Shown here piece by piece: positions 46,085 through 55,660 of a stretch of 58,761 nucleotides of DNA (position 1 is its first letter; every line of letters starts with the position of its first letter). The notes beneath the pieces were generated by a model. That model ran no database searches and was not told the origin of the DNA. It saw nothing but the letters and a program-made list of their open reading frames with translations. Location: NCBI GenBank assembly GCA_903892645.1, contig CAITJF010000130.1, positions 1 to 58,761 of the forward strand, in the 5' to 3' direction. A program made the position numbers and the translations under genes. This DNA is from an uncultured Nitrosomonadales bacterium. GTDB lineage: Bacteria; Pseudomonadota; Gammaproteobacteria; Burkholderiales; Gallionellaceae.

Positions 46085-46444
46085 ATGAAGTTTGGAATCG
46101 TAGTCAACGAAGGCCCTTATCAGCATCAGGCCAGTGACTCGGCCTATATGTTCTGCAAGGCTGCCATTGGTAAAGGCCATGAAGTGTGGCGTGTGTTTTT
46201 CTATCACGACGGGGTGAATAACGCATCGAGATTGACCGAGCCGCCACAGGATGATCGCAATATAGTCAATCGCTGGAGCAAACTCAACGAGGAACATGGT
46301 GTGGACTTGGTGGTTTGCGTAGCGGCAGCTTTGCGCCGCGGTATCAAGGAAGAAAATTTGGCGCAAGGCTTCCGTATTTCCGGACTGGGGCAGTTGGTGG
46401 AAGCGGGTATTAAAACTGACCGTTTGGTTGTATTTGGCGATTAG
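46085..46444 (+). CDS. dsrE: Sulfurtransferase subunit DsrE
   Basis: A 119-residue subunit of the DsrE2F2H2 hexamer that receives sulfur from TusA and hands it to DsrC. The active cysteine is Cys78 in DLVVCVAAALRRG, the position known for the Allochromatium protein. RGIKEENLAQGFRISGLGQL near the C-terminus is typical and separates it from E. coli TusD only by context. Ribosome-binding site GAGG is about 12 bases upstream. Confidence 0.94.
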   Translation: MKFGIVVNEGPYQHQASDSAYMFCKAAIGKGHEVWRVFFYHDGVNNASRLTEPPQDDRNIVNRWSKLNEEHGVDLVVCVAAALRRGIKEENLAQGFRISGLGQLVEAGIKTDRLVVFGD

Positions 46445-46452
46445 GGGGCGGG

Positions 46453-46818
46453 ATGAGTAATATCAAAAAATTCATGTTCGTTAACCGCAAAGCCCCGCAC
46501 GGTACGATCTATGCGCTGGAAGCGCTCGAAGTAGTGCTGATTACCGCCGCGTTTGACCAGGACGTTTCTCTGGTTTTTCTGGATGATGGTGTGTATCAGC
46601 TGAAAAAAGGACAACAGACCAAGGGCATAGAAACCAAAAATTTCTCGTCTGCCTATCGTGCGCTGGAAGGCTACGACATTGAAAAACTGTATGTCGAAAA
46701 AGAGTCGCTGGAAGCGCGTGGTCTCGGTGAGGAAGACTTACTGGTGGATGTTACCGTGCTTGGTCGTGCGGAAATGGGCGAATTGATGGATCAGCAAGAT
46801 GTGGTCTTGAGTTTCTAA
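46453..46818 (+). CDS. dsrF: Sulfurtransferase subunit DsrF
   Basis: A 121-residue subunit of DsrEFH, with the pattern KKFMFVNRKAPHGTIYALEALEVVL and VFLDDGVYQLKKGQ. It has no cysteine, consistent with a structural role. It starts 8 bases after dsrE. Confidence 0.94.
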   Translation: MSNIKKFMFVNRKAPHGTIYALEALEVVLITAAFDQDVSLVFLDDGVYQLKKGQQTKGIETKNFSSAYRALEGYDIEKLYVEKESLEARGLGEEDLLVDVTVLGRAEMGELMDQQDVVLSF

Positions 46819-46832
46819 AGGAGAACCGTTAA

Positions 46833-47129
46833 ATGCTGCACATCATCAACAAATCTCCGCTGACCAATAGTGCACTCGATAGCTGCTTGCGCGTCGCCCA
46901 ATCAGGAGAAATTCTGCTTATCGAAGACGCCGTCTATGCCGCCACATCGGGCAATGCGTTCGAGGGCAAGATACGCGAGGCGATGGGGCGTTTCAGAATC
47001 TATGTCCTGCAACCGGACCTCGATGCACGCGGGCTTGCCGATCGCATCATAGAGGGGGTTTTGCCCGTGGATTACGGTGGCTTCGTTGAACTCACGACCA
47101 CAAATAAAACCTGCCAATCCTGGCTGTGA
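46833..47129 (+). CDS. dsrH: Sulfurtransferase subunit DsrH
   Basis: A 98-residue subunit of DsrEFH. Its conserved cysteine is Cys18 (SALDSCLRV), matching the conserved N-terminal cysteine of DsrH/TusB, and LLIEDAVYAA follows. AAAGGAG lies 8-9 bases upstream. A palindromic repeat separates it from dsrC. Confidence 0.92.
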   Translation: MLHIINKSPLTNSALDSCLRVAQSGEILLIEDAVYAATSGNAFEGKIREAMGRFRIYVLQPDLDARGLADRIIEGVLPVDYGGFVELTTTNKTCQSWL

Positions 47130-47156
47130 GGTGAAATTCGCGTAGCGATTCGTTTG

Positions 47157-47195
47157 CTCCCGCTCGCGGGAGAGGGTTGGGGAGAGGGGATTCTC
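47157..47195. repeat. Palindromic repeat between dsrH and dsrC
   Basis: CTCCCG (47157-47162), loop CTCG, CGGGAG (47167-47172), followed by AGGGTTGGGGAGAGGGGATT. It is the same core as the hydrogenase-operon copy (CTCCCG-N4-CGGGAG at 11221-11236). It stands in the 125-base gap just upstream of dsrC. Confidence 0.7.
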
Positions 47196-47254
47196 TCCTG
47201 CGACAAGAAACTGTAGTTGTGCATAACCAACCGATTTTCAAAAGGAGAAACACC

Positions 47255-47590
47255 ATGCCCAGCATCGAAGTTGACGGTAAGACTTATGAAACAGATGAAG
47301 AGGGTTACCTCACCAACCTGGCCGACTGGAATAAAGAAATCGCCAATTACATCGCGCAGACTGAAAATATCAACATGACCGAGCAGCATTGGGAAGTGAT
47401 TAATTTTCTGCGGGAGTATTTTGAAGAATACCAAATTGCACCAGCGGTTCGTGTGCTGACAAAGGCCATAGGCAAGAAACTTGGCCCCGAGAAGGGTAAT
47501 AGCGAATATCTGTACAGTCTGTTCCCCTACGGCCCAGGAAAGCAGGCTTGCAAGATTGGCGGCTTGCCGAAGCCGACAGGTTGCGTCTAA
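47255..47590 (+). CDS. dsrC: Sulfur carrier DsrC
   Basis: A 111-residue protein that carries the sulfur substrate of DsrAB as a persulfide/trisulfide and is the substrate of DsrMKJOP. The flexible C-terminal arm has both cysteines, Cys99 and Cys110 (KQACKIGGLPKPTGCV), which defines a true DsrC rather than TusE. The ATG at 47255 has AAAGGAG 7 bases upstream; upstream in-frame codons come from the repeat. Confidence 0.96.
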   Translation: MPSIEVDGKTYETDEEGYLTNLADWNKEIANYIAQTENINMTEQHWEVINFLREYFEEYQIAPAVRVLTKAIGKKLGPEKGNSEYLYSLFPYGPGKQACKIGGLPKPTGCV

Positions 47591-47631
47591 TTTTTTGCAT
47601 TAACTAATGTTGTTAATACCAGGACCGCACC

Positions 47632-48390
47632 ATGGTAGGCACCTTGTTCGCAATCCTGCTTTACCTCGCTACCTTGTTGTTTGTCGTGGGGGTGCTCTAC
47701 CGTATCAGAGTTTATTCACGCACGCCGGCCCCGCTTAAAATACCCACTACGCCCGCCCCCATTAATACTGGCGGCGTAGTGTTGCGTATGACACGCGAAG
47801 TTTTGTTTTTTGAAAGTCTGTTTAAAGCGAATTTATGGACTTGGGGCTTGGGCTGGTTGTTTCATGCCAGCCTGGCACTCGTCCTGTTGCGCCACTTACG
47901 CTACTTCACCGAACCTGTTTGGTCCTGGGTGGCGCTCATTCAACCCTTTGGTGTGTATGCGGGCATTGCCATGCTGCTCGGCTTGGCTGGATTGTGGGTA
48001 CGGCGTTTATTTGTCGAGCGTATCCGTTACATCTCCACCCCTTCCGACCACCTGATGTTGGTACTGCTCATGGTGATTGCCGCGTCCGGTCTGTTGATGA
48101 AATTCCTTGCGCATACCGATGTGATCGCGGTCAAAGGTTTCATTCTCGGCTTGATGTACTTCAACTGGCAACCTTTGCCTGCGCACTTTGGCTTGTATGT
48201 GCATCTATTCCTGGTGGCTGTGCTGTTGCTGATTTTCCCGATCAGCAAGTTGTTGCATGCCCCCGGTGTATTTTTTTCCCCCAGCCGCAACCAGGCAGAT
48301 AATCCTCGTGAAAAACGTCATATTTCTGCCTGGGCCAAACAACTGGATACTAGCCAACTTGGGCCCAATGACATGGGTAACGCCAAATGA
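47632..48390 (+). CDS. dsrM: Membrane cytochrome b subunit DsrM
   Basis: A 252-residue NarI-like membrane protein with five to six helices, carrying haem-b ligand histidines (WLFHASLALVLLRHLRYF, PAHFGLYVHLFLVAV). It moves electrons between DsrK and quinone within DsrMKJOP. It overlaps dsrK by four bases (ATGA). It is related to Isp1 of the hydrogenase operon. Confidence 0.92.
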   Translation: MVGTLFAILLYLATLLFVVGVLYRIRVYSRTPAPLKIPTTPAPINTGGVVLRMTREVLFFESLFKANLWTWGLGWLFHASLALVLLRHLRYFTEPVWSWVALIQPFGVYAGIAMLLGLAGLWVRRLFVERIRYISTPSDHLMLVLLMVIAASGLLMKFLAHTDVIAVKGFILGLMYFNWQPLPAHFGLYVHLFLVAVLLLIFPISKLLHAPGVFFSPSRNQADNPREKRHISAWAKQLDTSQLGPNDMGNAK

Positions 48391-49919
48391 GCGCCACGAT
48401 TACCGCCCCGGCATATCGCATCATTCCCATTATTCCGGCCTTAAAACCGGGGGCGATGGAAGATAGCAAGCCGTTTGTCGCGAACGATAAAATTCAGGAA
48501 GCACTGGGTTTTCCCGGGCAACTGGTGGAGGACTGGCATGATCGTGCAATAGCCAGGATGGGCGAGCTGCTTGGCAAATACCGCTCGCTCAAAGTGTATA
48601 TGGATGCCTGTGTGCACTGCGGCGCGTGCTCGGATAAGTGCCATTATTTTATCGGCACACAAGACCCAAAAAACATGCCGGTGGCGCGTCAGGATTTACT
48701 GCGCAGTGTTTATCGCCGTTATTTCACCTTGCCGGGGAAATTTTTTCCAAAACTGGTCGGGGCGCGTGATTTAACCCGCGAAGTGCTCGACGAGTGGTAC
48801 ACCTATTTCAACCAGTGCTCGGAGTGCCGCCGTTGTTCGGTATTTTGCCCTTACGGCATTGACACCGCAGAAGTCACTATGGCTGCGCGCGAAATTCTGG
48901 ACTGCGTGGGTTACGGTCAGAAATACTCAAACGAGATCATCGGCAAAGTACACCGTATCGGCAATAACCTCGGGCTGCCCGGCCCGGCACTGCTGGATAC
49001 GCTGGAGGGGCTGGAAGAAGACGTCAAAGAGGGCACCGGCATTGATGTGCGTTTCCCGCTCGATGTGAAGGGTGCGGAAGTGCTGCTAATTACGCCTTCC
49101 GCCGACTTCTTTGCCGAGCCGCATATTGACAGCCTGATCGGCTACGCCAAGGTTTTTCATGCCACGGGCACCAGCTGGACGCTGTCCTCTATGGCTTCCG
49201 AGGCAGGCAATTTCGGCATGTTCATCGGCAATTACGAGCAACTGCGCAAGATCGCCATGCGCATCCGCGAAGCCGCGCTGGAATTGGGTGTAAAGCGCAT
49301 TATAGTGGGCGAGTGCGGCCATGCATGGCGCGTTGCCTACAGCTTCTGGAATACCCTGACCGGCGTGGGAGATGGGGCAGATGCAAACGACCGGTTTGCC
49401 ATGATGTTGCAGAAGCAGCTCGACCATCGCTACAAACAGCCGATGCATATTTGCGAATTCACTTGGGACATGATCGAACAGGGCGCGCTGTCCTTCGACA
49501 AGGAAGCCAATGACAAACACATCATTACCTTTCACGATTCCTGCAATGTGGCGCGCGGTTCACGCATGGGTAATTTTGCCGGTGGGCAGTTTGAAATCCC
49601 GCGCAATATCATCAAGGCAGTGGCGAACAATTTTGTCGAGATGCCGTCCTCAACCACGCGCGAACAGACCTTCTGTTGCGGTGGCGGTGGGGGACTGTTG
49701 ACCGATGACCTGCTGGATTTGCGCGTCAAGGGTGCGTTGCCGCGCATGGAAGTGTTGCAGCAGGTGGTGGACGAACACGGGGTCAATTTCATGGCATGTA
49801 TATGCGCTATCTGCAAGGCGCAATTCACCAAGGTAATGCCCATTTACGGGTTCGACAGAAGAATGATTGGTGGGGTTCACCAATTGGTCAGCAATGCGAT
49901 CAGGCTGGACAACAAATAA
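48387..49919 (+). CDS. dsrK: HdrD-like iron-sulfur subunit DsrK
   Basis: A 510-residue subunit proposed to act on the DsrC disulfide/trisulfide. Two [4Fe-4S] ferredoxin motifs are at Cys75/78/81/85 and Cys144/147/150/154. CCG-domain cysteines for the catalytic cluster follow, including TFCCGGGGGLL and CICAICKAQF near the C-terminus. It is encoded between dsrM and dsrL. Confidence 0.93.
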   Translation: MSATITAPAYRIIPIIPALKPGAMEDSKPFVANDKIQEALGFPGQLVEDWHDRAIARMGELLGKYRSLKVYMDACVHCGACSDKCHYFIGTQDPKNMPVARQDLLRSVYRRYFTLPGKFFPKLVGARDLTREVLDEWYTYFNQCSECRRCSVFCPYGIDTAEVTMAAREILDCVGYGQKYSNEIIGKVHRIGNNLGLPGPALLDTLEGLEEDVKEGTGIDVRFPLDVKGAEVLLITPSADFFAEPHIDSLIGYAKVFHATGTSWTLSSMASEAGNFGMFIGNYEQLRKIAMRIREAALELGVKRIIVGECGHAWRVAYSFWNTLTGVGDGADANDRFAMMLQKQLDHRYKQPMHICEFTWDMIEQGALSFDKEANDKHIITFHDSCNVARGSRMGNFAGGQFEIPRNIIKAVANNFVEMPSSTTREQTFCCGGGGGLLTDDLLDLRVKGALPRMEVLQQVVDEHGVNFMACICAICKAQFTKVMPIYGFDRRMIGGVHQLVSNAIRLDNK

Positions 49920-49931
49920 AGGAGGCAGGCA

Positions 49932-51899
49932 ATGTCATCAACCATTGAAGTAACCCAAAAAATCACGTTCCGCCGCTATAAAGACGGGGACAGCAAGGTT
50001 CGCAGATTAAGCGAAAAAATATTCCAGGCGAGCCATACGCACAAATGCCCGACCTACATTCAATCCACCCCGCCTTGCCAAGCCAGTTGCCCGGCGGGTG
50101 AAGATATTCGCGGCTACCTGGCCATCGTGCGCGGCACGGAAAAGCCGCCGCTTGGAGCTGATGGCAAGCCAGCGATGCCTTGGCAGGAATATGCCTGGCG
50201 GCGCTTGACCGAGGCCAATCCTTTCCCGTCGGTAATGGGTCGCGTTTGCCCTGCGCCATGCGAGACCGGCTGTAACCGCAACGAAGTGGATGATCACATC
50301 GGCATCAACTCGGTGGAACATTTCCTCGGCGAATATGCGATTGCCAATAATCTTGCCTATCGCAAGACGGCCCAGCCAACTGGTAAAAAAGTTGCGGTCA
50401 TTGGTGGTGGCCCAGCCAGCTTGTCCTGCGCCTATCAACTGGCATTGAAGGGGCATGAGGTTACGGTGTTTGATGAGCATGAGTATCTCGGCGGCATGAT
50501 GCGCTACGGCATTCCGGGTTTTCGCACGCCGCGCGATGTGCTGGATGCGGAAATTAAACGCATCACAGATTTGGGCGTAAAAACTCGTTTGCAATGCCGC
50601 GTCGGCAAAGACATTACACTGGAGCAAATCCGCAAGGAGTTTGATGCGGTGTTCCTCGGCATGGGGGCGCAATCTGGCCGTGCCTTGCCTATTGCGGATA
50701 GCGCAGCCCCGAATGTGGTAACAGCGACTGCTTTCCTCAAGGCTTTTAACGAGGGACGCCTCCAGTATGTTGGCAAGCGTGTGGTGGTAGTCGGCGGGGG
50801 TGACACCTCGATTGACGTCGCGACCGTGGCGCGTCGTCTCGGCCATATCGCACATGCAAAGCCGACCGATACCGAGCATGCCATTGCCGGGCGCATGGCG
50901 CACGACGTGGCGGAGATTTCGGTCAAGCAGGGTGCTGAAGTGACACTGACTTCCATCTTTAACATTGACAAGATGCAGGCCAATAAACACGAAATCGAAC
51001 AGGCGCTCGCCGAAGGCATCGAAATCCGCGGCAGCCTGGCACCCATCGGTATCGTGCGCAGCGCGGACGGACGCGCCACGGCGTTACGCGTCAGCCAGTG
51101 CGAAGCAAAGCTGGCCGGCGGCAAACTGGATGTCAAAAATATCGAGGGAACCGAGCAGGATATTCCGGCTGACCTGATCGTTTCCGCAATTGGCCAAGCG
51201 GTGGATTTTGCCGGGCTGGAGGAATTTAATAATGGCAAGGGTGCGGTATCAACGGATCGCAACTATCTGGTTGCCGGACAAAAGGGTGTGTTCGCGGGCG
51301 GCGACGTCATTCGCCCACATCTGCTGACCACTGCTATCGGCCACGGCTCTATTGCGGCGGATGGCATCCATCATTACCTGAATGGCCGGGATTTGGAAAA
51401 ACGCCCCAAGATCGACGCGCATCAATTCGACCTGATGCGCAAGATGACGGAGAAGGGGCTGGAAATAAAGGAAATGCACGAACCGTTGCGCGGCACATAC
51501 AGCTCCAACGTGGCCGTACACAATTTCGACAATCGTTCGGATCGCTATGTGATTCCGCACGACAAGCTGTTCCTGGGGCATTTTTCCCAAGTTGCGCGTA
51601 ATCAACGCAACGTCATTACACTCAGCAAAGAAACCGCGCTGGGCAATTTTGACGAACGGCTGGGTGCGCTCAGCCAGGAAAAAGCGGTGGCGGAAGCAAA
51701 GCGTTGCATGAGCTGCGGCATGTGTTTTGAATGCGACAATTGCGTGGTGTATTGCCCGCAAACCGCTGTATTCCGTGTTCCCAAGGCCAAAGCCACGCTC
51801 GGTCGCTATGTGGATACCGATTACAACAAGTGCATTGGTTGCCATATCTGCGCGGACGTTTGCCCGACGGGGTATATCCAGATGGGTTTGGGCGAGTAA
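49932..51899 (+). CDS. dsrL: DsrL, NAD(P)-linked flavoprotein partner of DsrAB
   Basis: A 655-residue iron-sulfur flavoprotein related to the small subunit of glutamate synthase. It has N-terminal cluster cysteines (PPCQASCPAGED, CPAPCETGCNRN), an FAD fold VAVIGGGPASLSCAYQ near 154, an NAD(P) fold VVVVGGGDTSID near 289, and two C-terminal ferredoxin motifs (CMSCGMCFECDNCVVYCP, CIGCHICADVCP). It is the proposed electron acceptor for DsrAB in sulfur oxidisers and a marker of the oxidative pathway. Confidence 0.93.
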   Translation: MSSTIEVTQKITFRRYKDGDSKVRRLSEKIFQASHTHKCPTYIQSTPPCQASCPAGEDIRGYLAIVRGTEKPPLGADGKPAMPWQEYAWRRLTEANPFPSVMGRVCPAPCETGCNRNEVDDHIGINSVEHFLGEYAIANNLAYRKTAQPTGKKVAVIGGGPASLSCAYQLALKGHEVTVFDEHEYLGGMMRYGIPGFRTPRDVLDAEIKRITDLGVKTRLQCRVGKDITLEQIRKEFDAVFLGMGAQSGRALPIADSAAPNVVTATAFLKAFNEGRLQYVGKRVVVVGGGDTSIDVATVARRLGHIAHAKPTDTEHAIAGRMAHDVAEISVKQGAEVTLTSIFNIDKMQANKHEIEQALAEGIEIRGSLAPIGIVRSADGRATALRVSQCEAKLAGGKLDVKNIEGTEQDIPADLIVSAIGQAVDFAGLEEFNNGKGAVSTDRNYLVAGQKGVFAGGDVIRPHLLTTAIGHGSIAADGIHHYLNGRDLEKRPKIDAHQFDLMRKMTEKGLEIKEMHEPLRGTYSSNVAVHNFDNRSDRYVIPHDKLFLGHFSQVARNQRNVITLSKETALGNFDERLGALSQEKAVAEAKRCMSCGMCFECDNCVVYCPQTAVFRVPKAKATLGRYVDTDYNKCIGCHICADVCPTGYIQMGLGE

Positions 51900-51902
51900 G
51901 CG

Positions 51903-52274
51903 ATGTCAAGGCTGATTGCGCTGCTGGCTATGCTCTTCTGCTTGAGTGCTTTTGCAGGAGCTGCAGAAAGTTTACTGGTGCCAAAGCTCGATATCGGCAA
52001 GGGTGGACAGTGTGTGGAAGACACGCAGTGGATGCGTAAAAATCACATGCATCTGCTCATCCAACAACGCGATGAAACGGTGCATAAAGGCATGCGCGAC
52101 GAGAAACACAGCCTGAAAAATTGTATCGAGTGCCATGCCAGTTTGCGCGATAACAGCGTAATCGGTCGCGATGACAGCTTCTGCCAAGGATGCCATCGCT
52201 ATGAAGCGGTCAAGATCGATTGCTTTGAATGCCATTCCAGCAAACGAAAATCCGCTTGGGCGCAGAGTAAATGA
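51903..52274 (+). CDS. dsrJ: Periplasmic trihaem cytochrome c DsrJ
   Basis: A 123-residue protein with a signal peptide or N-terminal anchor (LIALLAMLFCLSAFAGAA) and three haem-binding motifs: CIECH, CQGCH and CFECH. Cys37 (GGQCVEDTQ) matches the conserved cysteine that serves as an unusual haem ligand in the Allochromatium protein. It is part of DsrMKJOP. Its stop overlaps dsrO (ATGA). Confidence 0.93.
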   Translation: MSRLIALLAMLFCLSAFAGAAESLLVPKLDIGKGGQCVEDTQWMRKNHMHLLIQQRDETVHKGMRDEKHSLKNCIECHASLRDNSVIGRDDSFCQGCHRYEAVKIDCFECHSSKRKSAWAQSK

Positions 52275-53002
52275 GCGACATCAATGTGCAGCGCAGGCAA
52301 TTCCTGAAAACCTCTGCGGGGCTGGCAGCGGTTGCCATCGCTCCGGGAATGCTGCTGTTCGAAGTGGCACACGGTAAACCCGAGGCCGTTTCCAACAAGG
52401 TGCGCTGGGGCATGTTAATCAACACCGCAAACTGCGTGGACGGTTGCAACGATTGTGTAACCGCATGCAACAAGGAAAACGGCTTGGCTGGCGGATTAAA
52501 TTCTGGCGGGTTAAGCCCAACCGACTCGCAATGGATACGAAAAATTGAGCTCAAGGACATGCGCGGTGGCCGTACGCTGTCGCTGCCGATGATGTGCCAG
52601 CATTGCGAACATCCTCCCTGTGTGGATGTTTGCCCGACGGGTGCTTCCTTCAAGCGCGCTGACGGCATCGTGCTGGTTGACAAACATCGCTGCATCGGCT
52701 GCCGCTATTGCATGATGGCCTGCCCGTACAAGGCGCGTTCTTTTGTGCATGAACCGCTGCACGACCAGAACCCCGATGTGCCGCGCGGCAAGGGCACGGT
52801 GGAGAGCTGCACGATGTGTGTGCATCGCATTGATCGCGGCCAGCAACCAGCTTGTGCCGAAGCCTGTCCGAACAAGGCCATCCTGTTCGGCAACCTTAAC
52901 GATCCGGATAGCGAAATTGCCATAAAGATACGCACCGTCGCATCCACTCAGGTGCGGGCTGATCTGGGGCTTAATACCGGCATCCGTTATCAAGGGCTAT
53001 AA
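52271..53002 (+). CDS. dsrO: Periplasmic iron-sulfur subunit DsrO
   Basis: A 243-residue Tat-exported ferredoxin-like protein. The twin-arginine motif QRRQFLK lies at residues 7-13. Four cluster motifs follow (CVDGCNDCVTACNKE, CQHCEHPPCVDVCP, CIGCRYCMMACP, CTMC with CAEACP). It links DsrJ to DsrP. Its fold is shared with SoeB, but unlike SoeB it has a Tat signal. Confidence 0.93.
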   Translation: MSDINVQRRQFLKTSAGLAAVAIAPGMLLFEVAHGKPEAVSNKVRWGMLINTANCVDGCNDCVTACNKENGLAGGLNSGGLSPTDSQWIRKIELKDMRGGRTLSLPMMCQHCEHPPCVDVCPTGASFKRADGIVLVDKHRCIGCRYCMMACPYKARSFVHEPLHDQNPDVPRGKGTVESCTMCVHRIDRGQQPACAEACPNKAILFGNLNDPDSEIAIKIRTVASTQVRADLGLNTGIRYQGL

Positions 53003-53005
53003 ACC

Positions 53006-54187
53006 ATGCCAACCAGCTCGTTTAACAAAAATGAACAACGCTATTTTTACAGCCTGGTTGCGGCAGGGTTGTTAGTGGTGCTAACGGGATTGTTCGCCGC
53101 ACATTTGATGGAAGAGCACGGCCATATCATCACTGGCATGAACAACCAGATCGTCTGGGGCATTCCGCATGTTTTCGCTATTTTCATGATTGTTGCCGCC
53201 TCCGGGGTGCTCAACGTGGCTTCGATCGGCTCGGTCTTTGGCAAACCCATTTATAAGGCCAGGGCGCCACTGTCGAGCTTGCTCTCCATAGCATTGCTGG
53301 CGGGCGGCTTGACCGTGCTGATGCTCGACCTGGGGCGGCCGGATCGGGTAATAGTCGCCGCGACCAACTACAACCCAACCTCGGTATTCGCCTGGAACGT
53401 CTTGCTCTACTCCGGGTTGTTTGGCCTGGTAAGCGTTTATCTCTGGACCATGATGGAACAGCGCATGAACCCATGGTCCAAGCCGGTTGGTTTGGCCGTA
53501 TTCGCCTGGCGGATCATTCTTACCACCTGCACCGGCCTGATCTTCGCATTTCTGGTTGCCCGTCAGGCTTACGGATCAGCTTTGCTGCCGCCCATGTTCA
53601 TTGTGATTTCATTCGCTTGGGGATTGGCGGTTTTTCATGTTGTTCAGTCGGCCATTTATGCATGGAATGGAAAAACACACGCTCCGGACATCGTGAAACG
53701 TATGAAAAACCTGCTGGGTATTTTTGTGATGGCGGCCCTTTATTTTGTTGCGGCCTATCATCTGACCAACTTGTATTTTGCGCATCAGTCCGGTTTCGAG
53801 CGATTTATCCTGATTGACGGCGGCCTCTACCCCAGGCTCTTCTGGTGGGGTTATGGCTTGCTCGGCAATCTTCTACCACTGGTGTTGATCTTTCATCCGG
53901 GCCTGGGCAAGACCAGGAACGTGGTAGCCGCATCGCTGTTGGTTATTCTGGGTGGGTTCGCGCTGCTCTATGTGTTCGTCATTGGCGGCCAGGCTTATCC
54001 GCTGTCTATTTTTCCCGGCTATGCGGCAAGCAGCAGTTTTGGCGATGGCCAAATCGCGCAATACAGCCCCTCGCTACCGGAAATCCTGCTGGGTTTTGGT
54101 GGATTGGGAATGGCTTTTTTGATTACCACCGTCAGCGTCCGGGCGCTTAATTTCATGCCGCATGACAAGCCATACATCGCCGATTGA
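53006..54187 (+). CDS. dsrP: NrfD-like membrane subunit DsrP
   Basis: A 393-residue integral membrane protein of the NrfD/PsrC family with about ten helices, thought to bind quinone for DsrJO. Visible helices include FYSLVAAGLLVVLTGLFAA and VFAIFMIVAASGVLNVASIG. It follows dsrO by 3 bases. Its end lies 7 bases before the preferred dsrN start. Confidence 0.93.
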   Translation: MPTSSFNKNEQRYFYSLVAAGLLVVLTGLFAAHLMEEHGHIITGMNNQIVWGIPHVFAIFMIVAASGVLNVASIGSVFGKPIYKARAPLSSLLSIALLAGGLTVLMLDLGRPDRVIVAATNYNPTSVFAWNVLLYSGLFGLVSVYLWTMMEQRMNPWSKPVGLAVFAWRIILTTCTGLIFAFLVARQAYGSALLPPMFIVISFAWGLAVFHVVQSAIYAWNGKTHAPDIVKRMKNLLGIFVMAALYFVAAYHLTNLYFAHQSGFERFILIDGGLYPRLFWWGYGLLGNLLPLVLIFHPGLGKTRNVVAASLLVILGGFALLYVFVIGGQAYPLSIFPGYAASSSFGDGQIAQYSPSLPEILLGFGGLGMAFLITTVSVRALNFMPHDKPYIAD

Positions 54188-54194
54188 TCTTTCC

Positions 54195-55613
54195 ATGAAC
54201 CGGATGCTGATTTCCGCGGCACACAAGTCTTCCGGGAAGACGATGGTCAGCATAGGGCTGTGTGCCGCGTTGAAACAACGCGGGCACGTTGTCCAGCCGT
54301 TCAAGAAAGGCCCCGATTACATCGATCCGATGTGGCTCAGCCTGGCATCTGGAAACGGGGCCGCAGGGCGTGCCTGCCGCAACCTCGATTTGTACCTGAT
54401 GGAACGCGATGACGTTGTAGCCACCTTCGTGCGGCATAGCGCCGAGATCAATCTGGTCGAGGGCAACAAAGGGCTCTACGACGGCTTGGCGTTGGACGGC
54501 AGCAACAGCAACGCCGCACTGGCAAAACTGCTCGACCTGCCGGTGTTTCTGGTAATTGATGCACGCGGCATGACGCGTGGCATTGCACCGCTGATTCTCG
54601 GTTATCAGGCATTTGACCGTGACATAAATATCGCCGGAGTGATTCTCAACAATCTGGGTGGCAGCCGCCACGAAGCCAAGCTGCGCAGTGTCATCGAGCA
54701 CTATACTGATGTGCCGGTACTCGGCGCGATTCATCACGATGTACAACTCAGCATCATCGAACGCCATCTTGGGCTGATGCCCAGCAATGAATCGGAAGCG
54801 GCTTCAGCCAAAATCAAACAAATAGGCGAGGTCATTGAGCGCCAAATTGATTTGGACAGGCTGCTCGCACTCTCTCAAAAAGAGCCACTCAATACGCCGT
54901 ATAAAGCCGAAGTGAGAGCGCTGCCCCGTGGGAATAAAATAAGGATAGGCGTTGCGCGCGACCGGGCTTTTGGTTTCTATTACGCCGACGATCTGGATGC
55001 GCTGGAAGCGGCGGGAGCAGAAATTGTGCCGTTTGACACCCTTGGCGATGCACAGCTGCCCGATGTGGATGCGCTGTATATCGGCGGCGGATTCCCGGAA
55101 GTATTTGCCGCAGAGCTGGAAAACAACATCGCGATGCGCAGCCAAATAAATCGGGCTATCGTAGGCGGCATGCCGGTATATGCGGAGTGCGGCGGGTTGA
55201 TGTATTTGTCGCGCAGCATTGCTTATCAAGGCCGGTCTTACCAGATGGTCGGCGCAATACCCGGCGATGTGCAAATGCACGACAAACCTGTCGGGCGTGG
55301 CTATGTGCATCTGGCAGAAAGTCCGACCCATCCCTGGCCGCGCCCGAATGATTTGGCCAAACAAATCAGGGCGCACGAATTTCATTATTCAAGTCTGGAA
55401 AATCTTCCGCCTGACAGCCAGTTCGCTTACCATGTTGCGCGTGGGTACGGCATCAATGGGCAACAGGACGGCCTCATCCTGAACAACCTGCTGGCTTCAT
55501 ACACACATCTGCGCACCATTGGCAATTGCTACTGGGCTGCCCGTTTTGTCGCTTTTATTCAGCGTGTCAAAACTGAAAAATCAACCGGCCTGATGCGTGC
55601 GGCAGTTAACTGA
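54195..55613 (+). CDS. dsrN: Sirohaem amidase DsrN (CbiA-like)
   Basis: Glutamine-dependent amidotransferase that makes the sirohaem amide cofactor of DsrAB. The 472-residue product has the P-loop-like [17 protein letters not shown] and [11 protein letters not shown] at the N-terminus, and the C-terminal glutaminase domain with the nucleophile in [11 protein letters not shown]. It resembles cobyrinate a,c-diamide synthase, but the dsr context decides. ATG 54195 is preferred; ATG 54162 would overlap dsrP by 26 bases. Neither has a clear ribosome-binding site. Confidence 0.92.
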   Translation: MNRMLISAAHKSSGKTMVSIGLCAALKQRGHVVQPFKKGPDYIDPMWLSLASGNGAAGRACRNLDLYLMERDDVVATFVRHSAEINLVEGNKGLYDGLALDGSNSNAALAKLLDLPVFLVIDARGMTRGIAPLILGYQAFDRDINIAGVILNNLGGSRHEAKLRSVIEHYTDVPVLGAIHHDVQLSIIERHLGLMPSNESEAASAKIKQIGEVIERQIDLDRLLALSQKEPLNTPYKAEVRALPRGNKIRIGVARDRAFGFYYADDLDALEAAGAEIVPFDTLGDAQLPDVDALYIGGGFPEVFAAELENNIAMRSQINRAIVGGMPVYAECGGLMYLSRSIAYQGRSYQMVGAIPGDVQMHDKPVGRGYVHLAESPTHPWPRPNDLAKQIRAHEFHYSSLENLPPDSQFAYHVARGYGINGQQDGLILNNLLASYTHLRTIGNCYWAARFVAFIQRVKTEKSTGLMRAAVN

Positions 55614-55660
55614 ATTTTTTAAACACAAGCGCGGTTTTTTCGATAAGCGCAAGGATAGAC

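Noticed and set aside
53006-54187. dsrP considered as a hydrogenase or nitrite reductase NrfD subunit
   Set aside because: Its place between dsrO and dsrN in an otherwise canonical dsr operon settles the call.
43532-55613. Reading the dsr cluster as sulfate reduction
   Set aside because: dsrEFH, dsrL and soeABC are present and dsrD is absent, the pattern of the oxidative pathway.
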